A stretch of DNA of 64,000 nucleotides. It comes from Sphingomonas sp. SORGH_AS_0879. Its GTDB lineage: Bacteria > Pseudomonadota > Alphaproteobacteria > Sphingomonadales > Sphingomonadaceae. Below the pieces are notes generated by a model. That model worked only from the letters and a program-made list of their open reading frames with translations, was not told the origin of the DNA and ran no database searches. A program made the position numbers and the translations under genes. Where the stretch lies: the NCBI RefSeq assembly GCF_030819175.1, contig NZ_JAUTBJ010000002.1, positions 1,994,001 through 2,058,000 of the forward strand. The letters run 5' to 3'. Positions 17,010 through 25,463 of this stretch are shown piece by piece (the first letter of the stretch is position 1; each line of letters opens with the position of its first letter).

Positions 17010-17068
17010 TACCATCCGGTATGAAAGTGCTTGACGGGCTTTCGATCCGTTAATATACCACTCGGTAT
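17010..17068 (+). promoter_or_regulatory. Promoter bracketed by two TetR-type operators
   Basis: TTGACG (17031-17036), 17 bases, TATACC (17054-17059). One perfect dyad, TACC-N4-GGTA, lies just upstream of the -35 (17010-17021). A second, ATACC-ACTC-GGTAT, covers the -10 (17055-17068). Their centres are 46 bases apart. Both match the site at the tetR start, so the TetR at 16400 very likely controls this promoter. Confidence 0.65.
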
Positions 17069-17194
17069 GGAAGGCGCTTCGGGTCTTCCGGTTCGATAAC
17101 AGGCGAGACAGCACGGCGGCGGACGAAGGACTGCCGATCGCGGCGGGCACATGGCCCGGCGTGCGGGATGTCGCGCGACGCAAGGGGAAGTCTC

Positions 17195-17614
17195 ATGGCC
17201 TATGTCGCTTTTCAGGAAATCGGTGCAGCCCGCGTCGCGGTCGATGTCGCGATCGCGCAGCGGGGCGCATCCGCGATCCGCCCCGATGCCCGCCTCTCCG
17301 CGCTGGAGTGGCAGGTCGTGGCGCTGGCCCGGCGCGACCGCATCTCCAGCCTGCGCGCGCCGTCCAAGCTGGGCCGCGCGCTGGGCAGTATCTTCGGCGA
17401 CACGCGCAACCCGCGCCTGGCCGATCCCTCGCTGGAGGCGCTGCGCCGCATGGCGGTACTGAGTTGGCATCACGGCTATAGCGTTCCCTCGCACGAGGTT
17501 CGGGCGTTTCTGGCGGCGGGCTATACTCCCGATCAATATGAGTTGATGGTCGACAGCATCGCCACCGCGCTGAGCAGCGCACGGCGTCCGGCGCGGCTCG
17601 CCACGTCGGAATGA
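17195..17614 (+). CDS. Hypothetical protein, probable TetR target (139 aa)
   Basis: A 139-residue soluble protein with no signal peptide or membrane segment. The ATG at 17195 follows AAGGGGAAG at good spacing; an upstream in-frame ATG at 17168 lacks one. Visible features are a helical N-terminal half (LSALEWQVVALARRDRISSL), a Gly-rich turn with NPRLADPSLEALRRMAVL, and SVPSHEVRAFLAAGYTPDQYELMVDSI. I recall similar proteins in sphingomonads but know of no function. The promoter with two TetR operators implies a ligand- or stress-induced gene, transcribed with a leader of about 130 bases. Confidence 0.72.
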   Translation: MAYVAFQEIGAARVAVDVAIAQRGASAIRPDARLSALEWQVVALARRDRISSLRAPSKLGRALGSIFGDTRNPRLADPSLEALRRMAVLSWHHGYSVPSHEVRAFLAAGYTPDQYELMVDSIATALSSARRPARLATSE

Positions 17615-17690
17615 CCCTGGGATAAGGCGACGCCCTCTTGCCCTTCGTGGCGAGAGGCGTAGCTTAGGGGGCCCATCGACGGAGCAGACC

Positions 17691-18284
17691 ATGACGGCCG
17701 TACTGCGTCTGAACGACCCCTTTTCGATCATCACCCTGCCGATGGCGGGGCCCGTGGCGGCTGCCGAGCGGGCCATGCCCTGGGAAAACCTGTTCGCCTG
17801 GCCGCGACAGGGCGATGTCCAGCTTCACTTCGATGATTCGTCACGAGAGGCGCGGGATATCTGGGCGACTCGGCTCGATCATGCGGTGGCGCAGGCCGAC
17901 AAGGCGGTGCTGCTGGTCGCGGAAGGGGCGGCGTGCCTCGCCAGCATCTGGTGGGCGCGATTGTCGCCCAGCCATTACGTTTCCAAGGTTGCGGGAGCCT
18001 TGTTCTTCCAGCCTCCGGAGACGGCGGCGCTGGATCGCACCGGCGGGCATTTGTTCGCATCGCCCGAGGCGGCACTGCCCTTTCCCTCGCTGGTCGTCGA
18101 TGGCGCGGACCATGGTTCCGCGCTGGCGACCATGTGCGGCGGGCGGTTGCTTCAGGCGCCCGCCACGGCCCCGCCGCCGACCGGCATGTGGCGTCAGGCC
18201 CAGCGTCTGATCGAGCGCTTCTCAGCGGGGGTCGTCGAGCAGGACCTTCGTGTCTTGCGTACCCTGGGTCATCCGGAACGCTGA
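17691..18284 (+). CDS. RBBP9/YdeN-like alpha/beta-hydrolase without the usual nucleophile motif
   Basis: A 197-residue protein. The pattern (PWENLFAWPRQGDVQLHF, then a helix, VLLVAEGAACLASIWWA, then LPFPSLVVDGADHGSALATMCGGRLL) resembles the RBBP9/YdeN family of serine hydrolases. Where that family has a GHSLG-type nucleophile elbow this protein has AEGAAC, so the serine is missing. The final His residue expected near the C-terminus is uncertain. It may be a degenerate or non-catalytic member. CGGAG lies 9 bases before the ATG. It ends just before a hairpin that terminates the convergent lipoprotein gene. The family call is tentative. Confidence 0.55.
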   Translation: MTAVLRLNDPFSIITLPMAGPVAAAERAMPWENLFAWPRQGDVQLHFDDSSREARDIWATRLDHAVAQADKAVLLVAEGAACLASIWWARLSPSHYVSKVAGALFFQPPETAALDRTGGHLFASPEAALPFPSLVVDGADHGSALATMCGGRLLQAPATAPPPTGMWRQAQRLIERFSAGVVEQDLRVLRTLGHPER

Positions 18285-18318
18285 CAAAAAAAGGCCCGGC
18301 GGGTTCATCCGCCGGGCC
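18285..18318 (-). terminator. Strong Rho-independent terminator of the lipoprotein gene
   Basis: A 10-bp perfect stem, GGCCCGGCGG (18293-18302) with CCGCCGGGCC (18309-18318), around a 6-base loop. On the minus strand it is followed by a run of T (complement of AAAAAAA at 18286-18292). It serves the gene at 18396-18623. Confidence 0.85.
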
Positions 18319-18395
18319 AGTCGATCGCCGCTGGGAGCTTCCTTTGGCGAGCAGGAGCAGTGTGAGGCCCGGTCAGGGCCCGCCACCGAGGCAAA

Positions 18396-18623
18396 TCAGT
18401 TGGCGTTGAGGGCGTCGGCCTCTACGGCATTGTCGCCCGCCACGTTGCCCAGCGCATCACTGTCGAGCAGGGCACCCTCGTCATTCGCCAGAACCTCATT
18501 GGTCAGCGCCGCCGACGACTCATTGTCGGTTGCCGTGATGTTCCCGGACCCGGAGGGGGAGCAGCCTGCCACGCCGACGGTGGCGGCGAGAAGGATCAAC
18601 GGAAAGGCATGGCGTCGCAACAT
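18396..18623 (-). CDS. Small Asn/Asp/Ala-rich lipoprotein (75 aa)
   Basis: The leader MLRRHAFPLILLAATVGVAGC ends in a lipobox (VAGC) with the lipidated Cys at 21, leaving a short, acidic, Ala/Asn-rich mature peptide (about 55 residues) with no recognisable domain. The ATG at 18623 is chosen over an upstream frame start because it begins a normal lipoprotein leader. It is divergent from the protease gene and has its own strong terminator, so it is monocistronic. It resembles in style, though not obviously in sequence, the lipoprotein at 32335. Function unknown. Confidence 0.8.
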   Translation of the reverse strand: MLRRHAFPLILLAATVGVAGCSPSGSGNITATDNESSAALTNEVLANDEGALLDSDALGNVAGDNAVEADALNAN

Positions 18624-18693
18624 CGTATCGGTCCCCTGTGTTATCCGTGTATCGCCGCTTTCCGGCTTCCACTGAGTAATACATATCAAATCG

Positions 18694-19941
18694 ATGGGAT
18701 ATAACCAACGCTATTCTTTTCGTGCCGATAGCTGGGCTTTGCCGTGGCTGATCGTGATGGTGGCCGTCGCGCTGGTTTGGGCAGGGCGGGCATCGGCGCA
18801 AGAGCCGGCGTCGGCTCCCCTGGGCAGTGCCGCCTCGCTGGCGCTAGACGCGGCGCAATATGGTTCGGTGTCCGGCCTGTCCGCCACGCAAGGCTTGCAG
18901 GAACTGGCGGTGCAGGAGGCGTCGGTGCCGGTGACCGATGCCTTGGCGGTCGAGTTCGCCGATCGGCTCGCGGGCCTGTCGGTGGGACACACGCCGTTTC
19001 GGATCGATGTTCTCCTGACCGGCGATGCACCGGTGGCGGACCGCATCGTGCCCTTGGCTGGCCAGCCGGTCGCCATCCGGTTCCGTACCGGCGCCTATGC
19101 GACGCATCACCAACTGGTGGTCGCGCTGGCGCTGCACCAGACCGAAATCCGCGCCAGCCTGACCCAGCCGCCGGGGATCGGTGTCGATCCGCGCATCGGG
19201 GCACTCGTCGTCATGGTCGGCCAGGCGGACCTGCTGGCCGAGCCGGTCGAGGCCATGCGCGACCGGATCGCGCGGATCGCGGGCGTGCCGGTCAAGATCG
19301 CCACGCTGGAGACGCCCGATATCGATCTCGCCGATCTTCAGGGCGGCATGCGGCTGGTCGGCGTCGATCCGGCCGATGGGCGACGCTATGCCTGTACCAG
19401 CGGCTTCGTCGTGCGGCGCGGTGTGGAGAGTGCGATCGTCACCGCCGCGCATTGTCCCGATGACCTGTCCTGGATCGACGCGGCGGGGGCCGCGCATCCG
19501 CTGCGCTATGCCGGGCAATGGGGCTGGGGCTATCAGGACGTGCAGGTGAATGTCGCCGACCATGGGCTGCCGCCCGCCTTCTGGAGCGATACGGCCAAGA
19601 CGATCAGCCGGACAGTCACCGGCTCGCGGCCCCGCACCTCGACGCGCGCGGGCGATGTCGTCTGCCATCGGGGCGAGCGGACGGGCTATAGTTGTGCCGA
19701 GGTCTGGATGCCCGACTTCGCGCCCGCGGGCGATTTGTGCGGCGGTGGCTGTACCCCGACATGGGTCGCGGTGCGCGGTCCCACCTGTCGTAGCGGGGAT
19801 AGCGGCGGCCCGGTCTTCCTGGGCGGCACCGCATTCGGAATCGTGAAGGGAGGCAGTTATCGCGGCGACGGCGGCTGCGCCTTTTATTATTATATGTCAG
19901 TCGATTTCCTGCCCAATGGGTGGGTGCTGGCGACCGGTTGA
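18694..19941 (+). CDS. Exported chymotrypsin-fold serine protease with propeptide
   Basis: A 415-residue precursor. The signal peptide has a core LPWLIVMVAVALVWAGRASA, cut near residue 35. A propeptide-like region of about 190 residues follows. The protease domain (about 225-415) carries the catalytic triad H253 (TAAHC), probable D282 (GYQDVQV) and S370 (SGDSGGPV). Cys pairs near H253 and around CGGGC suggest disulfides. The layout of propeptide plus compact S1 domain is like streptogrisin/alpha-lytic proteases. It is transcribed away from the lipoprotein gene with 70 bases between. The start at 18694 is the one giving the leader. A role in extracellular protein degradation is likely. Confidence 0.85.
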   Translation: MGYNQRYSFRADSWALPWLIVMVAVALVWAGRASAQEPASAPLGSAASLALDAAQYGSVSGLSATQGLQELAVQEASVPVTDALAVEFADRLAGLSVGHTPFRIDVLLTGDAPVADRIVPLAGQPVAIRFRTGAYATHHQLVVALALHQTEIRASLTQPPGIGVDPRIGALVVMVGQADLLAEPVEAMRDRIARIAGVPVKIATLETPDIDLADLQGGMRLVGVDPADGRRYACTSGFVVRRGVESAIVTAAHCPDDLSWIDAAGAAHPLRYAGQWGWGYQDVQVNVADHGLPPAFWSDTAKTISRTVTGSRPRTSTRAGDVVCHRGERTGYSCAEVWMPDFAPAGDLCGGGCTPTWVAVRGPTCRSGDSGGPVFLGGTAFGIVKGGSYRGDGGCAFYYYMSVDFLPNGWVLATG

Positions 19942-20005
19942 GGGATCGCATCGCGCCGCGCCCGCGTTTTTGCGCCATCCATATGACAGTGATGAAGGCG
20001 ATGGC

Positions 20006-21010
20006 ATGAAAGCGATGATCCTCGACGCGCCCGGCGGGCTGGACCGGTTGCGGATGGTCGAGCGGCCCGATCCCGGCGCGCCGGGGCCCGGCATGATCCG
20101 CGTTCGCCTGCACGCCACCTCGCTCAACTATCACGACTATGGCGTCGTCGCGGGCAAGATGCCGACCGAGGATGGCCGCATCCCGATGGCCGACGGCGCG
20201 GGCGTCGTCGAGGCGGTCGGGGAGGGCGTGGCCGACTTCGCCTCGGGCGACGCGGTGGTTTCGTGCTTTTTCCCCGATTGGCAGGAGGGCCCGCCGCGCG
20301 TCGGCGACTTTTCGCGCGTGCCGGGGGACGGGATCGACGGCTATGCCTGTGAGTTGGTGGTCGCCCCCGCTACGGCCTTCACCCGCGCGCCCAGGGGCTA
20401 TGACCATGCCGAAGCGGCGACGATCACCACCGCCGGGCTAACCGCCTGGCGCAGCCTGGTGGTCGATGGCGGGCTCAAGGCCGGGGATACGGTGCTGGTC
20501 CTCGGTACCGGTGGCGTGTCGATTTGGGCGCTTCAGATCGCGCGGATGATGGGCGCTCGGGTGGTCGTGACCTCCTCGTCGGACAAAAAGCTGGCGCGCG
20601 CCCGCGAACTCGGCGCGGCGCATGTCATAAACTACCGGACCCATGAGAATTGGGGGCAGCACGTCCATGACTGGGCGGGCGAGGGCGTCGACCATGTCAT
20701 CGAGGTCGGCGGTCCGGCGACGCTCACCCAGTCGATCGACGCGGTTCGGATCGGTGGCCATATCGGGCTGATCGGCGTGCTGACCGGGATCGCCGGGGAC
20801 GTGCCGACCGCCACGCTGATGCGCAAGCAGGCGCGGTTGCAGGGCTTGATCGTCGGCAGCCGACGGATGCAACTGGAGTTCGTCCGGGCGCTGGACGATG
20901 CCGCCCTTCGCCCCGTGGTCGATCGCCGCTTCGACCTTGCCGACCTGAGCGAGGCGTTCCGCCTGCAGGAGCGTGGCGGCCATTTCGGCAAGATCGCGGC
21001 GACATGGTGA
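20006..21010 (+). CDS. MDR-family alcohol dehydrogenase / quinone oxidoreductase
   Basis: A 334-residue medium-chain dehydrogenase/reductase. The GroES-like domain (1-120) contains LNYHDYGVVAGKMP, and the Rossmann domain has VLVLGTGGVSIWALQIA, a GTGGVS nucleotide motif. The four-Cys structural zinc loop of classical alcohol dehydrogenases is absent, as in the quinone oxidoreductase-like branch. The start at 20006 follows GAAGG; an upstream frame extension overlaps the protease gene and has no family counterpart. The next gene follows after 10 bases, so they are probably cotranscribed. Substrate unknown. Confidence 0.87.
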   Translation: MKAMILDAPGGLDRLRMVERPDPGAPGPGMIRVRLHATSLNYHDYGVVAGKMPTEDGRIPMADGAGVVEAVGEGVADFASGDAVVSCFFPDWQEGPPRVGDFSRVPGDGIDGYACELVVAPATAFTRAPRGYDHAEAATITTAGLTAWRSLVVDGGLKAGDTVLVLGTGGVSIWALQIARMMGARVVVTSSSDKKLARARELGAAHVINYRTHENWGQHVHDWAGEGVDHVIEVGGPATLTQSIDAVRIGGHIGLIGVLTGIAGDVPTATLMRKQARLQGLIVGSRRMQLEFVRALDDAALRPVVDRRFDLADLSEAFRLQERGGHFGKIAATW

Positions 21011-21020
21011 GGGGAAGGGG

Positions 21021-22301
21021 ATGAGCACCGCGACCGTCGATCCGAACTGGCCGCATGTCGTCATCGTCGGGGCGGGCTTTGGCGGGCTCGCCGTCGCGCA
21101 GGGACTGGCGAACGCCCCCGTCCGCGTGACGGTGATCGATCGCAACAATTATCATCTCTTCGTGCCGCTCCTCTATCAGGTGGCGACCGCCGCCCTGTCT
21201 CCGGCGGACGTGGCCGAGCCGATCCGCCATGTGCTGGGCCGCTATCCCAATATCCGCGTCGTGCTGGGCGAGGTGGCGCAGGTCGATACGGACCGGCGCG
21301 AGGTGGCGCTCGCGACCGGCGAGACGCAGACTTATGATCGGCTGGTCGTCGCGACGGGATCGACCAGCAGCTATTTCGGCCATGACGAATGGCGGCCCTT
21401 CGCCCCCGCCTGCAAGTCGATCGAGGAGGCGCGGGTCATCCGGTCGCGCGTGCTGGGCGCATTCGAGGAAGCCGAGCGCGACGGCACGGCGGATCGTCAG
21501 GCGCTGATGACCTTCGTCATCGTCGGCGGCGGCCCGACCGGTGTCGAGCTGGCGGGATCGGTGGCGGAACTGGCCCGCTATGCCCTGGCCTCCGATTTCC
21601 GCCGTATTCGCCCCGAAACGGCGAAGATCATCCTGGTCGAGGGCGGTCCGCGCATCCTGTCCGCCTTTCCCGAATCGCTCGCCCGCTATGCCGAGCGTGC
21701 GTTGGGGCAGTTGGGCGTGCAGGTGATGACCGATACGCCGGTCGAAGCGATCACGGCCGAGGGCTTGAGGGCTGGCGGACACTTCATCCCCGCGCGGACC
21801 GTCCTGTGGGGAGCGGGGGTGGCGCCGACCGGGGCCGCCAGGCTGCTGGGTATCGCGCCGGGGCCGGGCGGGCGGGTCCCGGTCGGCCCCGACCTGAAGG
21901 TCGAGGGGACGGACGGCGTCTATTCGCTGGGCGATGTCGCGGCCTGCCCGGACGAGGATGGCAAGCCGCTGCCCGGACTGGCGCAGGTCGCGCAGCAGCA
22001 AGGGCAGTATCTGGGCAAGGCGCTCCGCGATGAACTGACCGGGGGGCGGCCGGCCAAGCCCTTCCGCTTCCACAATCGCGGCAATGCGGCGATCATCGGC
22101 CGACACGCGGCCATTTTCGATTTCGGTCGATATCGGATGAAGGGCTATCCAGCCTGGATGCTCTGGGCGATCGTCCATGTCGTGCTGCTGGTCAGTTTCG
22201 CGCAGCGCATCCGGGTCGGCCTGCAATGGCTATGGCGTTACCTGACCTATCGCCGGGGTGCGCGGATCATCACCACGCCGTTCGTCCGTCCCCCCGGCTG
22301 A
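21021..22301 (+). CDS. ndh: Type II NADH dehydrogenase-like FAD/NAD(P) oxidoreductase
   Basis: A 426-residue non-proton-pumping NADH:quinone oxidoreductase. The FAD-binding fold begins VVIVGAGFGGLAVAQGL, followed by the family segment NYHLFVPLLYQVATAALSP. The NADH site is FVIVGGGPTGVELAG (about residues 165-180). The third FAD motif is GVYSLGDVAA. The C-terminal amphipathic stretch (AWMLWAIVHVVLLVSF) gives membrane attachment. GGGGAAGGGG directly precedes the ATG. It would feed electrons from NADH to quinone without proton translocation. It ends 6 bases from the convergent GntR gene. Confidence 0.9.
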   Translation: MSTATVDPNWPHVVIVGAGFGGLAVAQGLANAPVRVTVIDRNNYHLFVPLLYQVATAALSPADVAEPIRHVLGRYPNIRVVLGEVAQVDTDRREVALATGETQTYDRLVVATGSTSSYFGHDEWRPFAPACKSIEEARVIRSRVLGAFEEAERDGTADRQALMTFVIVGGGPTGVELAGSVAELARYALASDFRRIRPETAKIILVEGGPRILSAFPESLARYAERALGQLGVQVMTDTPVEAITAEGLRAGGHFIPARTVLWGAGVAPTGAARLLGIAPGPGGRVPVGPDLKVEGTDGVYSLGDVAACPDEDGKPLPGLAQVAQQQGQYLGKALRDELTGGRPAKPFRFHNRGNAAIIGRHAAIFDFGRYRMKGYPAWMLWAIVHVVLLVSFAQRIRVGLQWLWRYLTYRRGARIITTPFVRPPG

Positions 22302-22306
22302 GCGGA

Positions 22307-22951
22307 TCAGCGGCCCAGTTGCGCGCGCAGATCGACCAGCGTCGCGCCGATATGCTCGGTCAGGAAACCGGCGACCCGCGCCTCGTCGCGCGCCAGCCAG
22401 GCGTCGAGCAATTCCTGATGTTCCTTGTGCGCGCGGGTCTCGCGCCCGGCTGGCTTGAGATGCTGGACGACATAGCGCTCGGCCAGCACCTGCAACCGCT
22501 CGATCAACTGAAAGGTCAGCGCGGCCCCCAGCGGGCGGACCAGCGCCAGATGGAAGGCCCGGTTGCGCAGGGCGACCTCATGCAACGCCTCATGCGCCGC
22601 AACGTCCAGCGCAGCCAGCGCGTCCCTCGCGACCTGATGATCGGCGGCGGTGGCGACCCGGCTGGCGCGCGCGGCGGCATCGGGTTCGAGCGCCAGGCGG
22701 AGCTCATAGATTTCCTCCGCCTCGCTGGCCCCCAGCGAACGGACGAAGAAGCCGCGATTGGCCTGGCTGGTCAGCAGCCCTTCCTGCTCCAGGCGGGCCA
22801 GCGCCTCGCGCAGCGGGATCTTGCTGACGCCCAGTTCGTTGGCGAGCGCATCCTGGCGGATCGGCTGATCTTCGGTCAGGTCGCCGCTGATGATCCGTTC
22901 GCGAATGATCGTGAAGATCTGTTCGGACAGGGTGCGAACGACAAGGCTCAT
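22307..22951 (-). CDS. GntR-family regulator with FCD domain (second copy)
   Basis: A 214-residue regulator with the same architecture as the gene at 14154-14864 and extended similarity to it: both share IRQDALA-ELGVSKIPLREA-ARLEQEGLL, and the FCD domains align throughout (LAERYVV-HL-PAGR-RAH-EH). A paralogous pair is therefore likely. GAGAGA lies 7 bases before the ATG. No GTATAC palindrome is seen in its 100-base upstream region, though ATTCTGGAAT at about 22990 is a short dyad. The target is unknown; the adjacent genes (ndh, nadE) are not obvious partners. Confidence 0.88.
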   Translation of the reverse strand: MSLVVRTLSEQIFTIIRERIISGDLTEDQPIRQDALANELGVSKIPLREALARLEQEGLLTSQANRGFFVRSLGASEAEEIYELRLALEPDAAARASRVATAADHQVARDALAALDVAAHEALHEVALRNRAFHLALVRPLGAALTFQLIERLQVLAERYVVQHLKPAGRETRAHKEHQELLDAWLARDEARVAGFLTEHIGATLVDLRAQLGR

Positions 22952-23056
22952 GATCTCTCTCGTGCCGACAGGCCAGGAGGAGCCTGTAATTCTGGAATAA
23001 ATGTGACGAACAAGACAGCATAGACCTGTTCTAGGCCCACTGCCAAGTGTGTGATG

Positions 23057-25111
23057 TCAGTGGGGCGGCAGCGCGTCGCTCAACTCCGCCAGCCAGACCG
23101 ATGCGCGACCGTCCGACGGCGCCCGCCAGTCGCCGCGCGGCGACAGTGCGCCGCCGGGCGAAACCTTCGGCCCGTTGGGCAGGGCGGAGCGCTTGAACTG
23201 GCTGGTCTGGAAGAAGCGGGTCAGGAACCGCTCCAGCCAATGCCGGATCGTCGGCAGGTCATAGGCGACCCGCGCGTCCGCCGGCAGATCCTCCGGCCAG
23301 CCGCCCGCCTCGACATCGCGCCACGCATGCCAGGCGAGGAAGGCGATCTTGGACGGCTTGAGGCCATAGCGGATGACATAATGCGCGAAGAAGTCGTTGA
23401 GCGCATAGGGGCCGATCATTGCCTCGGTCGACTGCATCGCGCCGCTGGCATCGGCGGGAACCAACTCGGGCGAGATTTCCTGCGCCAGGATCGCGGCGAG
23501 TACCGTGTTGGTCGCCACGTCATATTGCCCGGTTCGGATGCACCAGCGGATCAGGAACTGGATCAGGGTCTTGGGCACGCCCGCATTGACGGCATAATGG
23601 CTCATCTGGTCGCCCACGCCATAGGTGCACCAGCCCAGCGCCAGCTCGGACAGGTCGCCGGTGCCCAGCACGATCCCGCCCCGCTGATTGGCCAGCCGGA
23701 ACAGATAATCGGTGCGAAGGCCCGCCTGGACGTTCTCGAAGGTGACGTCGTGGACCGGCTCGCCTTGCGCAAAGGGGTGGCCCATGTCCGCCAGCATCCG
23801 CTGTGCGGCGGGGCGGATGTCGATCTCCTCCGCGCTGACGCCCAGCGCGCGCATCAGCGACCAGGCATGGGCCTTGGTCCCTTCGCCCGTCGCGAAGCCC
23901 GGCATGGTGAAGGCCAGGATACGCTCGCGCCCCCAGCCCAGCCGGTCGGTCGCCTTGGCCGCGACGATCAGCGCATGGGTGGAATCGAGCCCGCCCGACA
24001 CGCCGATGACCAGCGTCTTCGCACCGCTGGCATCGAGGCGCTTCGCCAGCGCCTCGACCTGGATATTATAGGCTTCGTAGCAATCCGCATCGCGCCGCGC
24101 GGGGTCGTCGGGCACGAAGGGGAAACGATGCACCGCCCGGCGCAGGCCTTGATCGGCGGGCTCGGCACCATGGACGAAGCCGATCCGGCGGAAGCGCTGC
24201 TCGGGATGGCCCGCAAAGGCGGCGGCATCGTTGAACGTCCCAAAGCGCAACCGCTCCTGCACGATCCGCTCGACATCGACATCGGCGATGGTCAGCGCAG
24301 GCTCGCGCAGGAAGCGTTCGGACTCGGCCAGCGCCTCGCCCAGTTCGTGGACCAGACCCTGTCCGTCCCAGGACAGGTCGGTAGTGCTCTCCCCGATCCC
24401 GGCGGCGGAATAGACATAGGCGCAGGCGGCGCGCGCCGACTGGGCGGCGGCCAGCATCGCCCGGTCCCGCGCCTTGCCGATGACGATATTGGACGCCGAC
24501 AGGTTGCAACAGATGGTCGCCCCCGCCAGCGCGCCCGCGGTCGAGGGCGGGGTGGGGGCCCAGTAATCCTCGCAAATTTCGGCATGGATGACGAAGCCCG
24601 GCACGTCCTCCGCCGCGAAGATCAGGTCGGTACCGAAGGGCACGCTCTGCCCGTCCAGTTCGATGGTCAGGCCGGTCAGCCCGGCACCGCTGGCGAACCA
24701 GCGCTTCTCATAATATTCGCGGTAATTGGGCAGGAAGGTCTTCGGCACAACGCCCAGGATGCGCCCGCGCGCGATGACGACGGCGCAATTGTAGAGCCGC
24801 CCGTTGCGCGGCAGCGCCGCCCCGACCAGCATGACCGGCGACAGCGCCGCGCTGGCATCCACCATCTCGCCCAGCGCCTCCAGCGTCGCGGCGTGCATCG
24901 CACCCTGAAGATGCAGGTCGTCGATCGCATAGGAGGTCAGCGACAATTCGGGAAAGACGATCAGGTCGACCCCGTCCTCATCCGCGACCCGCGCCAGATC
25001 GAGCATCGCCGCCGCATTGGCATGCGCATCGCCGACCGAGGCGGCGGGCGTGGCGGCGGCCACGCGGATCAGACCGTGGGTGTGAAGCGCGTAGAAGGGA
25101 TGGTCCTGCAT
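23057..25111 (-). CDS. nadE: Glutamine-dependent NAD+ synthetase
   Basis: A 684-residue two-domain NadE that amidates deamido-NAD with ATP, taking ammonia from glutamine. The N-terminal nitrilase-like glutaminase has the Glu-Lys-Cys triad at E55 (FPELSLTSY), K124 (VPKTFLPNY) and C180 (HAEICEDYW). The synthetase domain carries the PP-loop motif [12 protein letters not shown] and the segment [17 protein letters not shown]. The length matches the long glutamine-using form. The start at 25111 ([13 protein letters not shown]) is preferred over an upstream in-frame start since family members begin there. A palindromic repeat pair follows upstream of its start (25196-25278). Confidence 0.96.
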   Translation of the reverse strand: MQDHPFYALHTHGLIRVAAATPAASVGDAHANAAAMLDLARVADEDGVDLIVFPELSLTSYAIDDLHLQGAMHAATLEALGEMVDASAALSPVMLVGAALPRNGRLYNCAVVIARGRILGVVPKTFLPNYREYYEKRWFASGAGLTGLTIELDGQSVPFGTDLIFAAEDVPGFVIHAEICEDYWAPTPPSTAGALAGATICCNLSASNIVIGKARDRAMLAAAQSARAACAYVYSAAGIGESTTDLSWDGQGLVHELGEALAESERFLREPALTIADVDVERIVQERLRFGTFNDAAAFAGHPEQRFRRIGFVHGAEPADQGLRRAVHRFPFVPDDPARRDADCYEAYNIQVEALAKRLDASGAKTLVIGVSGGLDSTHALIVAAKATDRLGWGRERILAFTMPGFATGEGTKAHAWSLMRALGVSAEEIDIRPAAQRMLADMGHPFAQGEPVHDVTFENVQAGLRTDYLFRLANQRGGIVLGTGDLSELALGWCTYGVGDQMSHYAVNAGVPKTLIQFLIRWCIRTGQYDVATNTVLAAILAQEISPELVPADASGAMQSTEAMIGPYALNDFFAHYVIRYGLKPSKIAFLAWHAWRDVEAGGWPEDLPADARVAYDLPTIRHWLERFLTRFFQTSQFKRSALPNGPKVSPGGALSPRGDWRAPSDGRASVWLAELSDALPPH

Positions 25112-25195
25112 GCGGACGGGATAGCCGGATGGGGGAGGGGGCGCCACCCCATGCGGCTTGCCACGGGTTAGGATGGCGTGGGGAGGTTCGCCCTT

Positions 25196-25278
25196 GGCCT
25201 TCGACTTCGCTCAGGCTGAACGGAGCGAGGGAGATGGACCATCCCACCAGCCGTTCAGCCTGAGCGAAGTCGAAGGCC
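25196..25278. repeat. REP-like inverted repeat pair, family A
   Basis: Two perfect 28-base arms in opposite orientation, 25196-25223 and 25251-25278, separated by 27 bases. The core is TTCGACTTCGCTCAGG with GGCC at one end and AACGG at the other. Identical arms occur at 30889-30916, 30971-30998 and 58223-58250, and diverged copies at 58320 and 58380. Lies upstream of nadE in a gene-free stretch. Confidence 0.9.
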
Positions 25279-25352
25279 ACGCCCCACCCGATGCTGCTTT
25301 TTCCAGACACCCCGATTATGGACCGCGCATCCATATCATCCCGAGGCGCCTC

Positions 25353-25463
25353 ATGACCGTCCAACTCTACGGCATCCCCAACTGCGAGCAATCTGCCATG
25401 GTTGTATGCAAAGGCGAATGTCGCACTTGCCTGCGATGCGGATGGATTGTCGCAATCTGCTGA
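25353..25463 (+). pseudogene. 5' remnant of the Spx/ArsC-like gene
   Basis: An ATG at 25353 begins MTVQLYGIPNCE, the normal N-terminus of the thioredoxin-fold Spx/ArsC-like family, in high-GC codons typical of the host. After AACTGCGA (25380-25387) the similarity stops and the frame runs into unrelated lower-GC sequence, ending after 36 codons. The rest of the gene lies at 26002-26311, joined to a new 5' end. GAGGCGCC precedes the ATG, so a short peptide could still be made. I interpret this as the original start region displaced by an insertion. Confidence 0.7.

Noticed and set aside
23051..25171. 706-codon plus-strand frame opposite nadE
   Set aside because: Exactly antisense to a well supported NAD synthetase and of typical shadow composition (Arg/Gly/Asp-rich).
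25196..25278. CRISPR-like repeat
   Set aside because: Only two arms, inverted rather than direct, and the same arms occur in other gaps. This is a REP-type palindrome.
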